Assembly: GCA_947385775.1 (NCBI GenBank)
Contig: CANDMI010000004.1
Location: 1-64,000 of the forward strand
Source: an uncultured Eubacterium sp.
Lineage (GTDB): Bacteria > Bacillota > Clostridia > Lachnospirales > Lachnospiraceae
Direction: 5' to 3'
Length of the DNA: 64,000 nucleotides
The first letter of the stretch is position 1. Each line of letters opens with the position of its first letter. Below are positions 45,747 to 54,500 of this stretch, in pieces. A model generated the notes under the pieces. The model did no database searches and was not told the DNA's origin. It saw nothing but the letters and a program-made list of their open reading frames with translations. The translations under genes were made by a program, and so were the position numbers.

Positions 45747-46574
45747 CTAAAGCTTATGAAAAATAGGTTTTTGTTTTTCAAATGTGCAAATATACAAAAA
45801 ACCCAGCTCCCGAAGCAATTTTTCGCCCTCCCTAATATAAGCCCCTAAATGCTCCGCTTTATGGCAGTCGCTGCCGATCGTAATGATCTCGCCGCCCAGC
45901 TTTCGGTACAGCTTTAAAATGTCGATAGACGGCGTTGTGTCTTTTAACCCGTATCTGTGATAAGAGGTATTTAATTCAATCCCTTTCCCATCCGCGATCA
46001 CGAGCTTTAAAATATCCGAAATCAGGGGCCTTACGTTTTCAAAAGGGTACACGCCGTTTTCGTCATACCGTACGATCAGATCCATATGCCCCAATACGCT
46101 GTAATCCCGAAAGGCTTTGATGACATCATACATTTCCTTATAATACCGTTCGTTATATTCCTTCTGGCTCCTTCCCTTTTGAAAATCCTGTGTCCAAAAT
46201 TCCTTGTTTTCTACCTGGTGGATAGACAGGATCGTAAAATCAAAGGGATATTTTTGAACAAGCGCCTGATAGCATGGGATTGTATGCGTTTGAATGCCAA
46301 ATTCCATCCCCAGCCGTATGTGGATTTTGGAATGGTACATATCCTGTAAGGCCCGGATTTTCGAAACATACTCCGGGTAATTTACATTTGCAAGCGGCTC
46401 GCCGCCGCGGTATACGATCGGTTCGCCGCAATCCCAGTCTTTTTTGATGCCGTAATCCACATGGTCTGTAAAACAAATTTCCTCGATGCCTTTTTCGATA
46501 GCGTCAAGGACGGCCTGCTCCATTGGGTAAACCGAATCGTCGCTAAATTCTGTATGAACATGGTAATCAAACAT
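45747..46574 (-). CDS. PHP-domain phosphatase, histidinol-phosphatase (HisJ) family, copy 2
   Basis: A 275-residue PHP phosphoesterase with metal motifs DYHVHTEFSDDS near the N-terminus, CFTDHVDYG, GMEFGIQTHT, LSIHQVENK, LGHMDLIVRY and ITIGSDCHKAEHLG. It has the same domain order as the protein at 26291-27112 but diverges through most of its length, so this looks like an old duplication with possible change of substrate. The chosen ATG (46574) has an AAAGGG site six bases upstream; an ATG five codons earlier has none. It converges with the kinase gene, leaving only 21 bases between stops. Confidence 0.84.
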   Translation of the reverse strand: MFDYHVHTEFSDDSVYPMEQAVLDAIEKGIEEICFTDHVDYGIKKDWDCGEPIVYRGGEPLANVNYPEYVSKIRALQDMYHSKIHIRLGMEFGIQTHTIPCYQALVQKYPFDFTILSIHQVENKEFWTQDFQKGRSQKEYNERYYKEMYDVIKAFRDYSVLGHMDLIVRYDENGVYPFENVRPLISDILKLVIADGKGIELNTSYHRYGLKDTTPSIDILKLYRKLGGEIITIGSDCHKAEHLGAYIREGEKLLRELGFLYICTFEKQKPIFHKL

Positions 46575-46655
46575 ATCTGCCCTTTCCATCTATTCTAAAT
46601 AATCTTGCTAAGGAACCGGTATAAAGCCGCGGCGGATTTTTAACAGCATCGTATG

Positions 46656-47291
46656 TTACCGCATCCGCTGCAAAATATCCTCCCACGCTTCATCGTCAAT
46701 TTCTTCCTCCCGGAATAATTTGCGCATATCTTCGTCGGTGATTTTACGGATGACTTTGCACGGATTGCCTGCCGCGATGCTCCAGTCGGGAATGTCTTTT
46801 GTAACGACGCTGCCCGCGCCGATAACGACATTGCTTCCGATATGCACACCCGGGCAGACTACCGTATTGCCGCCCAGCCATACATTGTCCCCGATCGACA
46901 CTTCCTTGCCGTATTCATAGGCGGAATTTCGGCTCATTGGATGAACCGGATGCCCGGCGGTGTAGATCGCTACGTTTGGCGCCATCTGGCAGTTGTCGCC
47001 GATTTTAATTTTAGCCACATCTAAAAGCGTGCAGTTATAGTTTGCAAAAAAGTTTTTCCCAACCTCGATGTGTTTTCCATAATCACAGTAAAACGGCGGG
47101 TTTACAAACGCATCCTCGGATTTTCCAAAAAGCTCTTTTACCGTTTCGCGGATTCCGTCAAGGTCAAATCGATCCATAAAATTCAATCTTTGCAGTATTT
47201 TTTTGCATTGAAGCATTTCCTCGTTTACGGCTTCATCTGCAATATACGCCATGCCTGCGTCTCTGCGCTGTGGGTGTGTCAGTTTTTCCAT
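46656..47291 (-). CDS. Sugar O-acetyltransferase, maltose/galactoside (LacA/Maa) type
   Basis: A 211-residue acetyl-CoA-dependent acetyltransferase. The N-terminal helical Mac domain (MAYIADEAVNEEMLQCKKIL) precedes a left-handed parallel beta helix of hexapeptide repeats: FYCDYGKHIEVGKNFFANYN, IGDNCQMAPNVAIYTAGHPV with the catalytic His, IGDNVWLGGNTVVCPGVHIG and NVVIGAGSVVTKDIP. It probably acetylates maltose-like or galactoside sugars, often as detoxification of non-metabolised sugars. The start has a GGAGGTA site. It may share a transcript with the MATE gene 66 bases upstream. Confidence 0.9.
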   Translation of the reverse strand: MEKLTHPQRRDAGMAYIADEAVNEEMLQCKKILQRLNFMDRFDLDGIRETVKELFGKSEDAFVNPPFYCDYGKHIEVGKNFFANYNCTLLDVAKIKIGDNCQMAPNVAIYTAGHPVHPMSRNSAYEYGKEVSIGDNVWLGGNTVVCPGVHIGSNVVIGAGSVVTKDIPDWSIAAGNPCKVIRKITDEDMRKLFREEEIDDEAWEDILQRMR

Positions 47292-47357
47292 TTTTTGTTA
47301 CCTCCATTTATGAATATTTTTATGCGCTGTTGTTTATTACGCTGGTTTCCAATCGTA

Positions 47358-48716
47358 TTATGCATCCAAATCTATAGTAAGGTCTTTCACCCATTTATAT
47401 TTTTGGTAATTCCGGTAAACTGCGGGCAGCTTTACAAATTCATCCAGGTTTATAATAAAATATACGGCTGCGACCGGAAGCTTTAGGACAAACGCGGCTA
47501 TCATCCCCAATGGGACGATCACGCACCACATTGTAATTGTATCACAGATAAAACCAAATCTGGAATCTCCGCCTGCGCAAAAAATGCCCGCGATCGTAGT
47601 TCCGTTTATGGACTTTCCGATCATATAGTAGGAACACATAATAAGCATCCATTTTAAGTAGGTATTTGCGGTGGGGCTTAAATCCGTTGCCGCAAAAATA
47701 AGCGGGCTTAATGCAAGCAGCAAAATTCCGGATAACGCGCCAAATAAAATCGCCAGCCGGCAGAGCTTCGCTCCATATTCCTTTGCCGCATCCAGCCTGC
47801 CTGCGCCAAGCTCATTTCCCACTAATATCCCGCCGCCGCTTCCGATGCCAAGGCAGAGGCAGGAAGCCAGGTTTTTTGTGATATTGGCAATGGAATTTGC
47901 CGCAACCGCGTCCGAACCCAAATGCCCCATAATTACAGAATACATCGTAAATCCCACGCCCCAGACAATTTCATTTCCCAAAACCGGAGTTGTATACTTC
48001 CAAAAATCGTGCAAAAGCAGTTTGTCGTTATGTAAAAGGTTTGAAAGCCTTAGCTTTATGCAGTCTTTTTTTGCAGTCTCTCCAATGCACCATACTGCTT
48101 CTACCAGCCTTGCGGCTACCGTAGCGTACGCCGCGCCTGTAATCCCAAGCTTAGGCAGCCCGAACAGCCCGAAGATCAAAAGCGCGTTCAGCGCAATGTT
48201 TAACGCCACGCTGACAGAGCTGATGATACTGGATTTCGCGGCTTTTCCCGTATTTTTTAAAATGCATAAATAAACCTGCGAAATCCCGGTCAGGATAAAA
48301 GATAGAGATACTGCGCGCAAATAGGACGCGCCGCCTTTGATCAACGGCTGTTCGTTTGTAAATATGCGCATCAAGCTATCCGGCGCACAAAGTCCCGCGA
48401 GAAAAAACAGGAAGGAAACGAATACGGTAACCTTCATCACATAGGCAAATATCCGCTCGATGGCTTCCTTATTTTGCTTCCCCCAATATTGCGCCGCAAG
48501 CACAGACAGCCCGATGGTCATTGCCGCAAAAAACAGATTTTCCACAAAGGTAACCTGGCTTGCCAGGGAAACCGCCGACAGAGCGTTTTGCGCTAACATT
48601 CCAAGCATCAGCGCATCCGAAGCGCTGACCAGCGCCAGCATAAGCTGCTGGAATGCGATAGGAATCACCAGGGTCAGCAGTTTTTTCAAAAAATCGTTGG
48701 ACGGATAAGCTCTCAT
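47358..48716 (-). CDS. MATE family efflux transporter
   Basis: A 452-residue membrane protein with about twelve hydrophobic helices in two similar halves. The MATE pattern is seen in FLKKLLTLVIPIAFQQLMLA at the N-terminus, GLSVLAAQYWGKQNKE near 84-98, and in the second half GSGGGILVGNELGAGRLDAA around 290-309. MATE proteins export cationic drugs or metabolites using a sodium or proton gradient. The start has an AGGAGGAAGG site. No regulator is directly linked, although an AraC-type gene is divergent across a 350-bp spacer and may control it. Confidence 0.9.
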   Translation of the reverse strand: MRAYPSNDFLKKLLTLVIPIAFQQLMLALVSASDALMLGMLAQNALSAVSLASQVTFVENLFFAAMTIGLSVLAAQYWGKQNKEAIERIFAYVMKVTVFVSFLFFLAGLCAPDSLMRIFTNEQPLIKGGASYLRAVSLSFILTGISQVYLCILKNTGKAAKSSIISSVSVALNIALNALLIFGLFGLPKLGITGAAYATVAARLVEAVWCIGETAKKDCIKLRLSNLLHNDKLLLHDFWKYTTPVLGNEIVWGVGFTMYSVIMGHLGSDAVAANSIANITKNLASCLCLGIGSGGGILVGNELGAGRLDAAKEYGAKLCRLAILFGALSGILLLALSPLIFAATDLSPTANTYLKWMLIMCSYYMIGKSINGTTIAGIFCAGGDSRFGFICDTITMWCVIVPLGMIAAFVLKLPVAAVYFIINLDEFVKLPAVYRNYQKYKWVKDLTIDLDA

Positions 48717-49066
48717 TTTCCTTCCTCCTGTAATCGCAAGATTTCAATGAGCTGGATTTTGTTACTGTAAAGCCAAAGGCTAAACAGAAATTTGAAAAGC
48801 GCGGCGTAAATAAATCTTATTTGACAATATCAGGTTTTTGATTTAATATCATTCAATATCGCTTGTTTTTATATAACAATCTTCTATTTTAAGATGTTTA
48901 TGCGGTTTTATAAGGCATCCGGCTGGCTATCATTCTTTTCAAACGAGTAAAGGTAGTGTATAATAATAGCATTAAGATAGATTTTAAATATATTTGAGGA
49001 TAAACAAAATTATCCAGGTCTGCTTAAATTTAAATAACCAAATACCTGGTTAAAAGGAATACCATT
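48717..49066. other. 350-bp divergent region between MATE and AraC-type genes
   Basis: Very AT-rich. It contains a plus-strand promoter at 48936-48964 and a CCAGGT/ACCTGG hairpin at 49014-49049 in the leader of the AraC-type gene. I found no convincing minus-strand promoter and no small gene. Confidence 0.5.
48936..48964 (+). promoter_or_regulatory. Promoter of the AraC-type regulator gene
   Basis: TTTTCA at 48936-48941, 17 bp, TATAAT at 48959-48964, about 100 bases before the start. Confidence 0.6.
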
Positions 49067-50005
49067 ATGGAAAACAGCAAAAAATATTGCTCCGTATTCA
49101 ACTCTGATTTTTCAGAAACGGTTGCATATAACAATCCTTTGTTTCCCGCATACGTCGCATATGGGATTTTATCCTCCTACCCGGATTATTCCGGCATCAG
49201 CCATTGGCATTCGGAGCTTGAGTTTATTGTGGTGAAAAAAGGGGCGATGACCTACAATGTAAATGGTGAGTTCATTAAGCTGCCAAAGGGGAGCGGGATT
49301 ATGGTAAACAGCAGGCAGCTCCACTACGGTTTTTCGCCGGAACATAATGAGTGCGAATTTCTTTGCCTGGTGCTTTCTACGGAATTGTTGCAGGGAAACC
49401 GCTGGTTTTATCAAAATTGTATAGAGCCTGTTACAGAAAACGCATCCTGTCCGTACCTGTATCTTGGCGGGGAGGAATGGACGGCTGCTATTATGGAGCT
49501 GCTGGATGGGATTTATTTCGCATTTGAAAAAACGCCGATAAAGCCGCCCGCATATTTTGAGCTGATTGGGAAATTTACAGCCATTATGAAGCTGTTATAC
49601 GAAAACCAGGCGATGGAAAATCGGATTCAGCGCCCGGAATCTTCGGACATTTCCTCTCTTAGAAGCATGGTAAGCTATATCGAAAAACATTACATGGAGC
49701 GAATTTCTTTGGAAAAAATCGCGTCGTCAGGCGCCTGCTGTAAAAGCAAATGCTCCCTGCTGTTTAAAAAATACCTGCGGGATACGCCGATTACCTATAC
49801 CACAAAGCTGCGGTTAAGAAAAAGCCTTTCCATGCTGCTTGGCACAGAACGCAGTATCGCGGATATCGCTTATGAGAATGGCTTTGGAGGGGCAAGCTAT
49901 TATTGTGAGGTATTTAAAAAATATTATGGGATATCGCCGCTTCTGTACAAGCAGAGTCAGGAAAATCTGTTTTCGGAATCGGCGCCAGCCATCGAGGGGT
50001 TATAA
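49067..50005 (+). CDS. AraC-family transcriptional regulator with cupin sensor
   Basis: A 312-residue regulator. The N-terminal cupin-like part (about 25-110) has SHWHSELEFIVVKKGAMTYN and LPKGSGIMVNSRQLHYG, the usual sugar-sensing beta barrel of this family. The C-terminal 100 residues carry two helix-turn-helix motifs: ISLEKIASSGACCKSKCSLL and RSIADIAYENGFGGASYYCE, then FKKYYGISPLLYK. The inducer is unknown. An AAAGGA site precedes the ATG. The gene is divergent from the MATE pump and may regulate it. A degraded gene fragment starts right at its stop codon. Confidence 0.88.
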   Translation: MENSKKYCSVFNSDFSETVAYNNPLFPAYVAYGILSSYPDYSGISHWHSELEFIVVKKGAMTYNVNGEFIKLPKGSGIMVNSRQLHYGFSPEHNECEFLCLVLSTELLQGNRWFYQNCIEPVTENASCPYLYLGGEEWTAAIMELLDGIYFAFEKTPIKPPAYFELIGKFTAIMKLLYENQAMENRIQRPESSDISSLRSMVSYIEKHYMERISLEKIASSGACCKSKCSLLFKKYLRDTPITYTTKLRLRKSLSMLLGTERSIADIAYENGFGGASYYCEVFKKYYGISPLLYKQSQENLFSESAPAIEGL

Positions 50006-50187
50006 AAGATGTGCTTCCGACCAACATCCCGACAGTGAGGGCGAATGAGCTGCGATTGGATAATCTGTTTGAGCTTGCGGATGGCACAGTGGCGGTCGTG
50101 GACTATGAAAGTGTATATCGGAAATCAGACAAGGTAAAATACCTTAATTACCTGGCCGGAATCAAGCTGCGGCCAGGTATGATATAG
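50005..50187 (+). pseudogene. Relic of a larger conserved gene (possibly an Rpn/transposase-like nuclease)
   Basis: A 60-codon open stretch without start codon or ribosome binding site reads DVLPTNIPTVRANELRLDNL, then FELADGTVAVVDYESVYRKS and DKVKYLNYLAG before a tail ending at a TAG. The strongly patterned sequence (ELRLDNLF, VDYES, KYLNY) looks like a real protein core and not chance. From memory it resembles the N-terminal nuclease part of Rpn/PD-(D/E)XK-type proteins common in Lachnospiraceae, but I cannot confirm this. A CCTGGCC/GGCCAGG hairpin spans the end of the relic. It suggests an old insertion/deletion event behind the AraC-type gene. Confidence 0.5.
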
Positions 50188-50230
50188 GCGCTTTGCAGAT
50201 GCGTAGAAATAGAGTGATCGAGGGAAAAGG

Positions 50231-50258
50231 CAAAGGGTATGCGTATGCACACCCTTTG
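50231..50258 (-). terminator. Terminator of the MerR/TipAS gene
   Basis: CAAAGGGT pairs with ACCCTTTG around a 12-base loop. On the minus strand CCTTTTCCC follows, only moderately T-rich. Confidence 0.55.
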
Positions 50259-50266
50259 TCCGGCAG

Positions 50267-51022
50267 TTACATCCATCGTGCGATAGCGTCGTGCAAAAGC
50301 TTGGCGCACCCGGAAATATCGCGGTCATAATACGAGGTAAACCGTTCATCCGCAAGGTACATTGCCGCGATGCACTTATGCGTATTTGCGGAATATTCGG
50401 GTAAGGAGATAGACAGCCATTCCTTGTGGAGCATTGCGATTTGCTTTGCTTCCTCGCTGTCTGCCTGGATGGCGGATTGCACGCCGGCTGACAGACGTTT
50501 TCGGATCTCTTCGTCCAGGCTTTTCCATTTGAGCCATTGCTCTTTAGAAAGGTTTAACATTTTTTGGTTTGCCTTATCCACTTGTAAGTCCCCGTATTTA
50601 TTTCGCGCTTCCTCGCCGTAATCGGCTTCATTTTCACGGATCATCTTTTCTTTAAATGCCTGGAATTTTTCTTTGTCGCTCATTTCATAGCCTCCTTTCA
50701 TACATTGAATGGTTTTCTTTACGGTCTGGATCAAGGCTTGTGTGTAAGCCTTTTGCTTTTCCAGTTCCAGAAGATGCTCTTCCATGGCTTTTAACATGTC
50801 AAAGTCTTTTTCATAAATGATCTTTTGAATGGTTTTCAGGTCAAAGCCCCGTTCCTTATAAAACAGGATCTGCTGTAAAATGGCAACCTGGGCCTGACCA
50901 TAGATGCGATAGCCGGTGGCGGTTGCTTTCAATGGTTTTAGCAGACCGATTTCATCGTAATAGCGCAGGGCTCTTGTGCTTATGCCTGCCAGTTTTGATA
51001 AGTCTTTGATTCCGTATTCCAT
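50267..51022 (-). CDS. MerR-family regulator with TipAS antibiotic-recognition domain
   Basis: A 251-residue regulator. The N-terminal winged helix (YGIKDLSKLAGISTRALRYY, then DEIGLLKP and GYRIYGQAQVAILQQILFYK) is classic MerR. A coiled-coil dimer helix near residues 80-110 links to a C-terminal helical domain of about 130 residues resembling TipAS, with QWLKWKSLDEEIRKRL and LADERFTSYYDRD. TipA-type proteins bind thiopeptide antibiotics and activate their own promoter. The ATG at 51022 has a GGAGGTC site. The promoter just upstream has the 19-bp spacer expected for MerR control, so autoregulation is likely. Confidence 0.88.
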   Translation of the reverse strand: MEYGIKDLSKLAGISTRALRYYDEIGLLKPLKATATGYRIYGQAQVAILQQILFYKERGFDLKTIQKIIYEKDFDMLKAMEEHLLELEKQKAYTQALIQTVKKTIQCMKGGYEMSDKEKFQAFKEKMIRENEADYGEEARNKYGDLQVDKANQKMLNLSKEQWLKWKSLDEEIRKRLSAGVQSAIQADSEEAKQIAMLHKEWLSISLPEYSANTHKCIAAMYLADERFTSYYDRDISGCAKLLHDAIARWM

Positions 51023-51359
51023 GTTGTGACCTCCTGTTGCGCGCATCAATATATATTAGACACGCGCTAAAACAAGGATAGCAGTTTACGCTGCGTTAAT
51101 GTCAATGCTTTTTCTGATTTTCTTAAAAATTTATATTATTTTTAGTATGAAATAAGATGTCCATAATATAAGGAGCGATCGCCTAGGTAATTGCCGTTAC
51201 AAACTGACTTATTTGGGTAAAATTTCGAATAATTCCAAAAGCATCGGGAAAGACTAATGCAAAACAAAACTTTGATTCAATGATTAGGGACAGCTTCCAA
51301 GTCTCAAAATGAAATGCATCAAATTTAGTTCAACTTAATTCAGGAAAGGAAACCAGCAT
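51023..51359. other. 337-bp divergent region between MerR and the DUF3787/nifJ genes
   Basis: Holds the MerR-type promoter (minus strand) near one end. Toward the plus-strand genes the sequence is AT-rich, with GCGATCGC at 51176-51183 and no convincing sigma-A promoter. The small spore-type gene downstream could use another sigma factor, but no clear element was recognised. Confidence 0.45.
51075..51105 (-). promoter_or_regulatory. MerR-type promoter with 19-bp spacer
   Basis: On the minus strand: TTGACA, exactly 19 bp, TATCCT. The long spacer contains an ACGCAGCGT dyad. MerR proteins act at such over-long spacers by twisting the DNA, so this is very probably the autoregulated promoter of the gene. 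Confidence 0.75.
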
Positions 51360-51554
51360 ATGAGTAACCCAAAAAGCCAGGCGCTTACTGGCGAGAATAA
51401 TAACCGTATGGATAAGATCACGCGGACAGAAAACGAATACACAGCGGCATGGGCAGGCACAGACCATTATACAAAAAAAGCAAACGTATCCATCCCACGG
51501 GAGCAGGCAGTTGAAAACGCCAAAGAGTGGGTAGATAACGGCAGCCGTTTATAG
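51360..51554 (+). CDS. Small DUF3787-type spore surface protein
   Basis: A 64-residue hydrophilic protein. The C-terminal half EYTAAWAGTDHYTKKANVSI followed by PREQAVENAKEWVD matches the DUF3787 pattern (TAAWA, an I/VP stretch, then NAKEWVD) known in the CDIF630_02480 family of clostridial spore surface proteins. No signal peptide is present. The ATG has an AAAGGA site nine bases upstream. It ends 13 bases before nifJ without a terminator, so both could be on one transcript. The family assignment is from memory of the motif. Confidence 0.75.
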   Translation: MSNPKSQALTGENNNRMDKITRTENEYTAAWAGTDHYTKKANVSIPREQAVENAKEWVDNGSRL

Positions 51555-51567
51555 GAGGTAGATGCAG

Positions 51568-54500
51568 ATGGGAAAACTATCCATGACCGTAGACGGCAAT
51601 ACGGCGGCGGCTTATGTGGCTTATGCGTTTACCGATGTAGCCGCGATATATCCGATCACGCCGTCCTCCACAATGGCGGAGGTTGTAGATGAATGGGCCG
51701 CAAATGGCAGAAAAAATATGTTTGGGCAGGTTGTGAGCGTAAAGCAGATGCAGTCGGAAGCCGGGGCGGCGGGGGCGTTTCATGGCTCCTTACAGGCCGG
51801 GGCGTTAACGACGACGTTTACCGCATCCCAGGGACTGCTTTTAATGATCCCAAATATGTATAAGGTCGCGGGGGAATTGCTGCCTGGCGTGTTCCATGTA
51901 AGCGCGAGGGCCATTGCCGCGCAGGCGTTGAATATTTTTGGCGACCATCAGGACGTAATGGCGGCCAGGCAGACCGGGTGCGTGATGCTTGCCTCCGGCT
52001 CCGTGCAGGAGGTTGCGGACTTGGCTCCGGTGGCGCATTTGGCGGCGATTAAAGGGCGGCTGCCGTTTGTGCATTTTTTTGACGGGTTTCGTACATCCCA
52101 TGAGGTGCAAAAAATCGAAGCGCTTTCCTATGAAGACTACGCTGGATTGATCGATCAGGAAGCCTTAGCGCAGTTTCGCCAAAGGGCATTGTCCCCGAAC
52201 CATCCGGTCACCAGGGGGACGGCGCAAAATCCGGATATTTATTTCCAGACACGCGAGGCGTGCAACCCGTTTTATGACAATGTGATTCAAATCGTGGAAG
52301 ACTATATGGATCAGATCAGCCGGCTGACAGGCAGAGAGTACGGCCTGTTTAACTATTATGGAGCAAAGGACGCGGAATATGTGATCGTCGCCATGGGCTC
52401 TGTATGCGGCACGGCGGAGGAAACCATTGATTATCTGAACAGCCAGGGGGAAAAATACGGGATTTTAGAGGTGCATTTGTTCCGTCCGTTTTCCGTAAAG
52501 CATTTTTTGAAAGCCGTTCCAAAGACCGTAAAAAGGATCGCGGTCTTAGACCGTACAAAGGAGCCTGGCGCCATTGGGGAGCCGCTGTATCTGGATGTAA
52601 AGGGCAGCTTTTACTGGAAGCAGGATGCGCCGATGGTCATTGGCGGGCGTTACGGGCTTGGCTCTAAAGATACGACCCCGGCGGACATTCGGGCGGTATT
52701 TGAAAATCTGAAAAAGGATTCCCCAAAGACAGACTTTACCGTAGGCATTGAGGACGATGTGACCCATACGTCCCTTCCTCCTGTGGAAAATACGGTTACG
52801 GCAAAGGAAGGGACGGTGCGGTGTAAATTCTGGGGGCTTGGCTCGGACGGCACGGTTGGGGCCAACAAGCAGGCGGTTAAGATCATCGGGGAGCATACGG
52901 ACAAATACGTACAGGCTTATTTTGCCTATGACTCCAAAAAATCCGGCGGCCTTACGACCTCCCATTTGCGGTTTGGGGATGAACCGATCAAATCCGCTTA
53001 TTTAATTGACGAAGCCGATTATATCGCCTGCCATAACCAGTCCTTTGTCCATAGCTACGATTTGTTAGCGGGGCTTAAGAAAAAGGGGATGTTTGTGCTA
53101 AACTGCATGTGGGAGGATCCAAAGGAGCTGGAAGAAAACCTCCCACCTGCGATGCTTCGTTATATCGCAAAAAATGAAATTAAGTTTTACTGCATCAACG
53201 CCATTAAAATAGCGGAAGAAATCGGCCTTGGCAACCGCATTAACATGATCATGCAGGGCGCGTTTTTTAACCTTGCCGGGATTTTGCCAAAGGAAGAAGC
53301 GAAAAATTATTTAAAGGAAGCCGTAAAAAAAGCTTATGGGAAAAAGGGCGACAAGGTCATAAAGATGAACCACGAAGCGATAGAGCATGGCTTTTCGGAT
53401 ATCAGACAGATTGATGTCCCATCCTCCTGGGCGGAGATGCCGGATATCGCGCCGCAGCCGGGGGAGGGGCATGTAAAGGAACCGGAATTTGTTACAAAGA
53501 TCATGCGCCCGATGAACCGCCAGGAAGGGGACAAGCTTCCGGTCAGCGCGTTTTCGGGGATTGAGGACGGCACGTTTCCAAACGGCACGTCGGCTTACGA
53601 AAAACGCGGGATCGCGGTGAACGTGCCGCAATGGAACGAGGAAACCTGTATCCAGTGTAACCAGTGCTCGTTTATCTGCCCGCATTCCTGCGTCCGTCCG
53701 TTTTTATTGACAAAAGACGAGCTTTCAAAAGCGCCGGAAGGCTTTCTAACGCAGCAGGCCAAGGGGAAAGGAATGGAGGACTATGCGTTCCGAATCCAGA
53801 TCAGCATTATGGACTGTACGGGCTGCGGTAACTGTGCGGATATCTGCCCGGCAAAGCCAAAGGCGCTTGTTATGAAAAAGCTGTCGTCCCAGTCTAAAGA
53901 GGCGGAAAACTGGAAGTACGCGGTTAGTGAGGTTTCCCATAAAGGGCATTTATTTGAAGGAAAGACCGTCAAAGACAGTCAGTTTAGACAGCCACTTATG
54001 GAGTTTTCCGGCGCATGCGCAGGCTGCGGGGAACCGGCCTATATCAAGCTGGTGACACAGCTTTTTGGGGAGCGCATGATGATCGCAAACGCCACCGGAT
54101 GTTCTTCTATCTGGGGGGCTTCCGCGCCGACCACCGCGTATACCTGCACCCGCGACGGAAAAGGGCCGTCCTGGGCCAATTCCTTATTTGAGGACAACGC
54201 GGAATTTGGATATGGCATGTGCCTAGGGGTCACTCAGATGCGGGAAGGCATTGCGTTGCAGATGCAGGAGCTGATCAAATCCGGAATCAGTGATGATTTG
54301 AAAGAAGCGTTTGAACAGTGGCTCCAGGCAAAAGAGGATGCGGATGAGTCCGTGCAGGCATCCGACCGGCTTTTAGCCGCGCTTGAGCGCTTAGAGCCTG
54401 CGGATACGGATACGCAGCAGAAGAAGCGTTTATTAAATGAAATCCGAAGTAAAAAGGACTATTTTGCAAAACGCTCCATCTGGATGATCGGCGGCGACGG

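Noticed and set aside
51176-51183. GCGATCGC palindrome
   Set aside because: A single copy of an eight-base palindrome; no repeat family or regulator match was visible.
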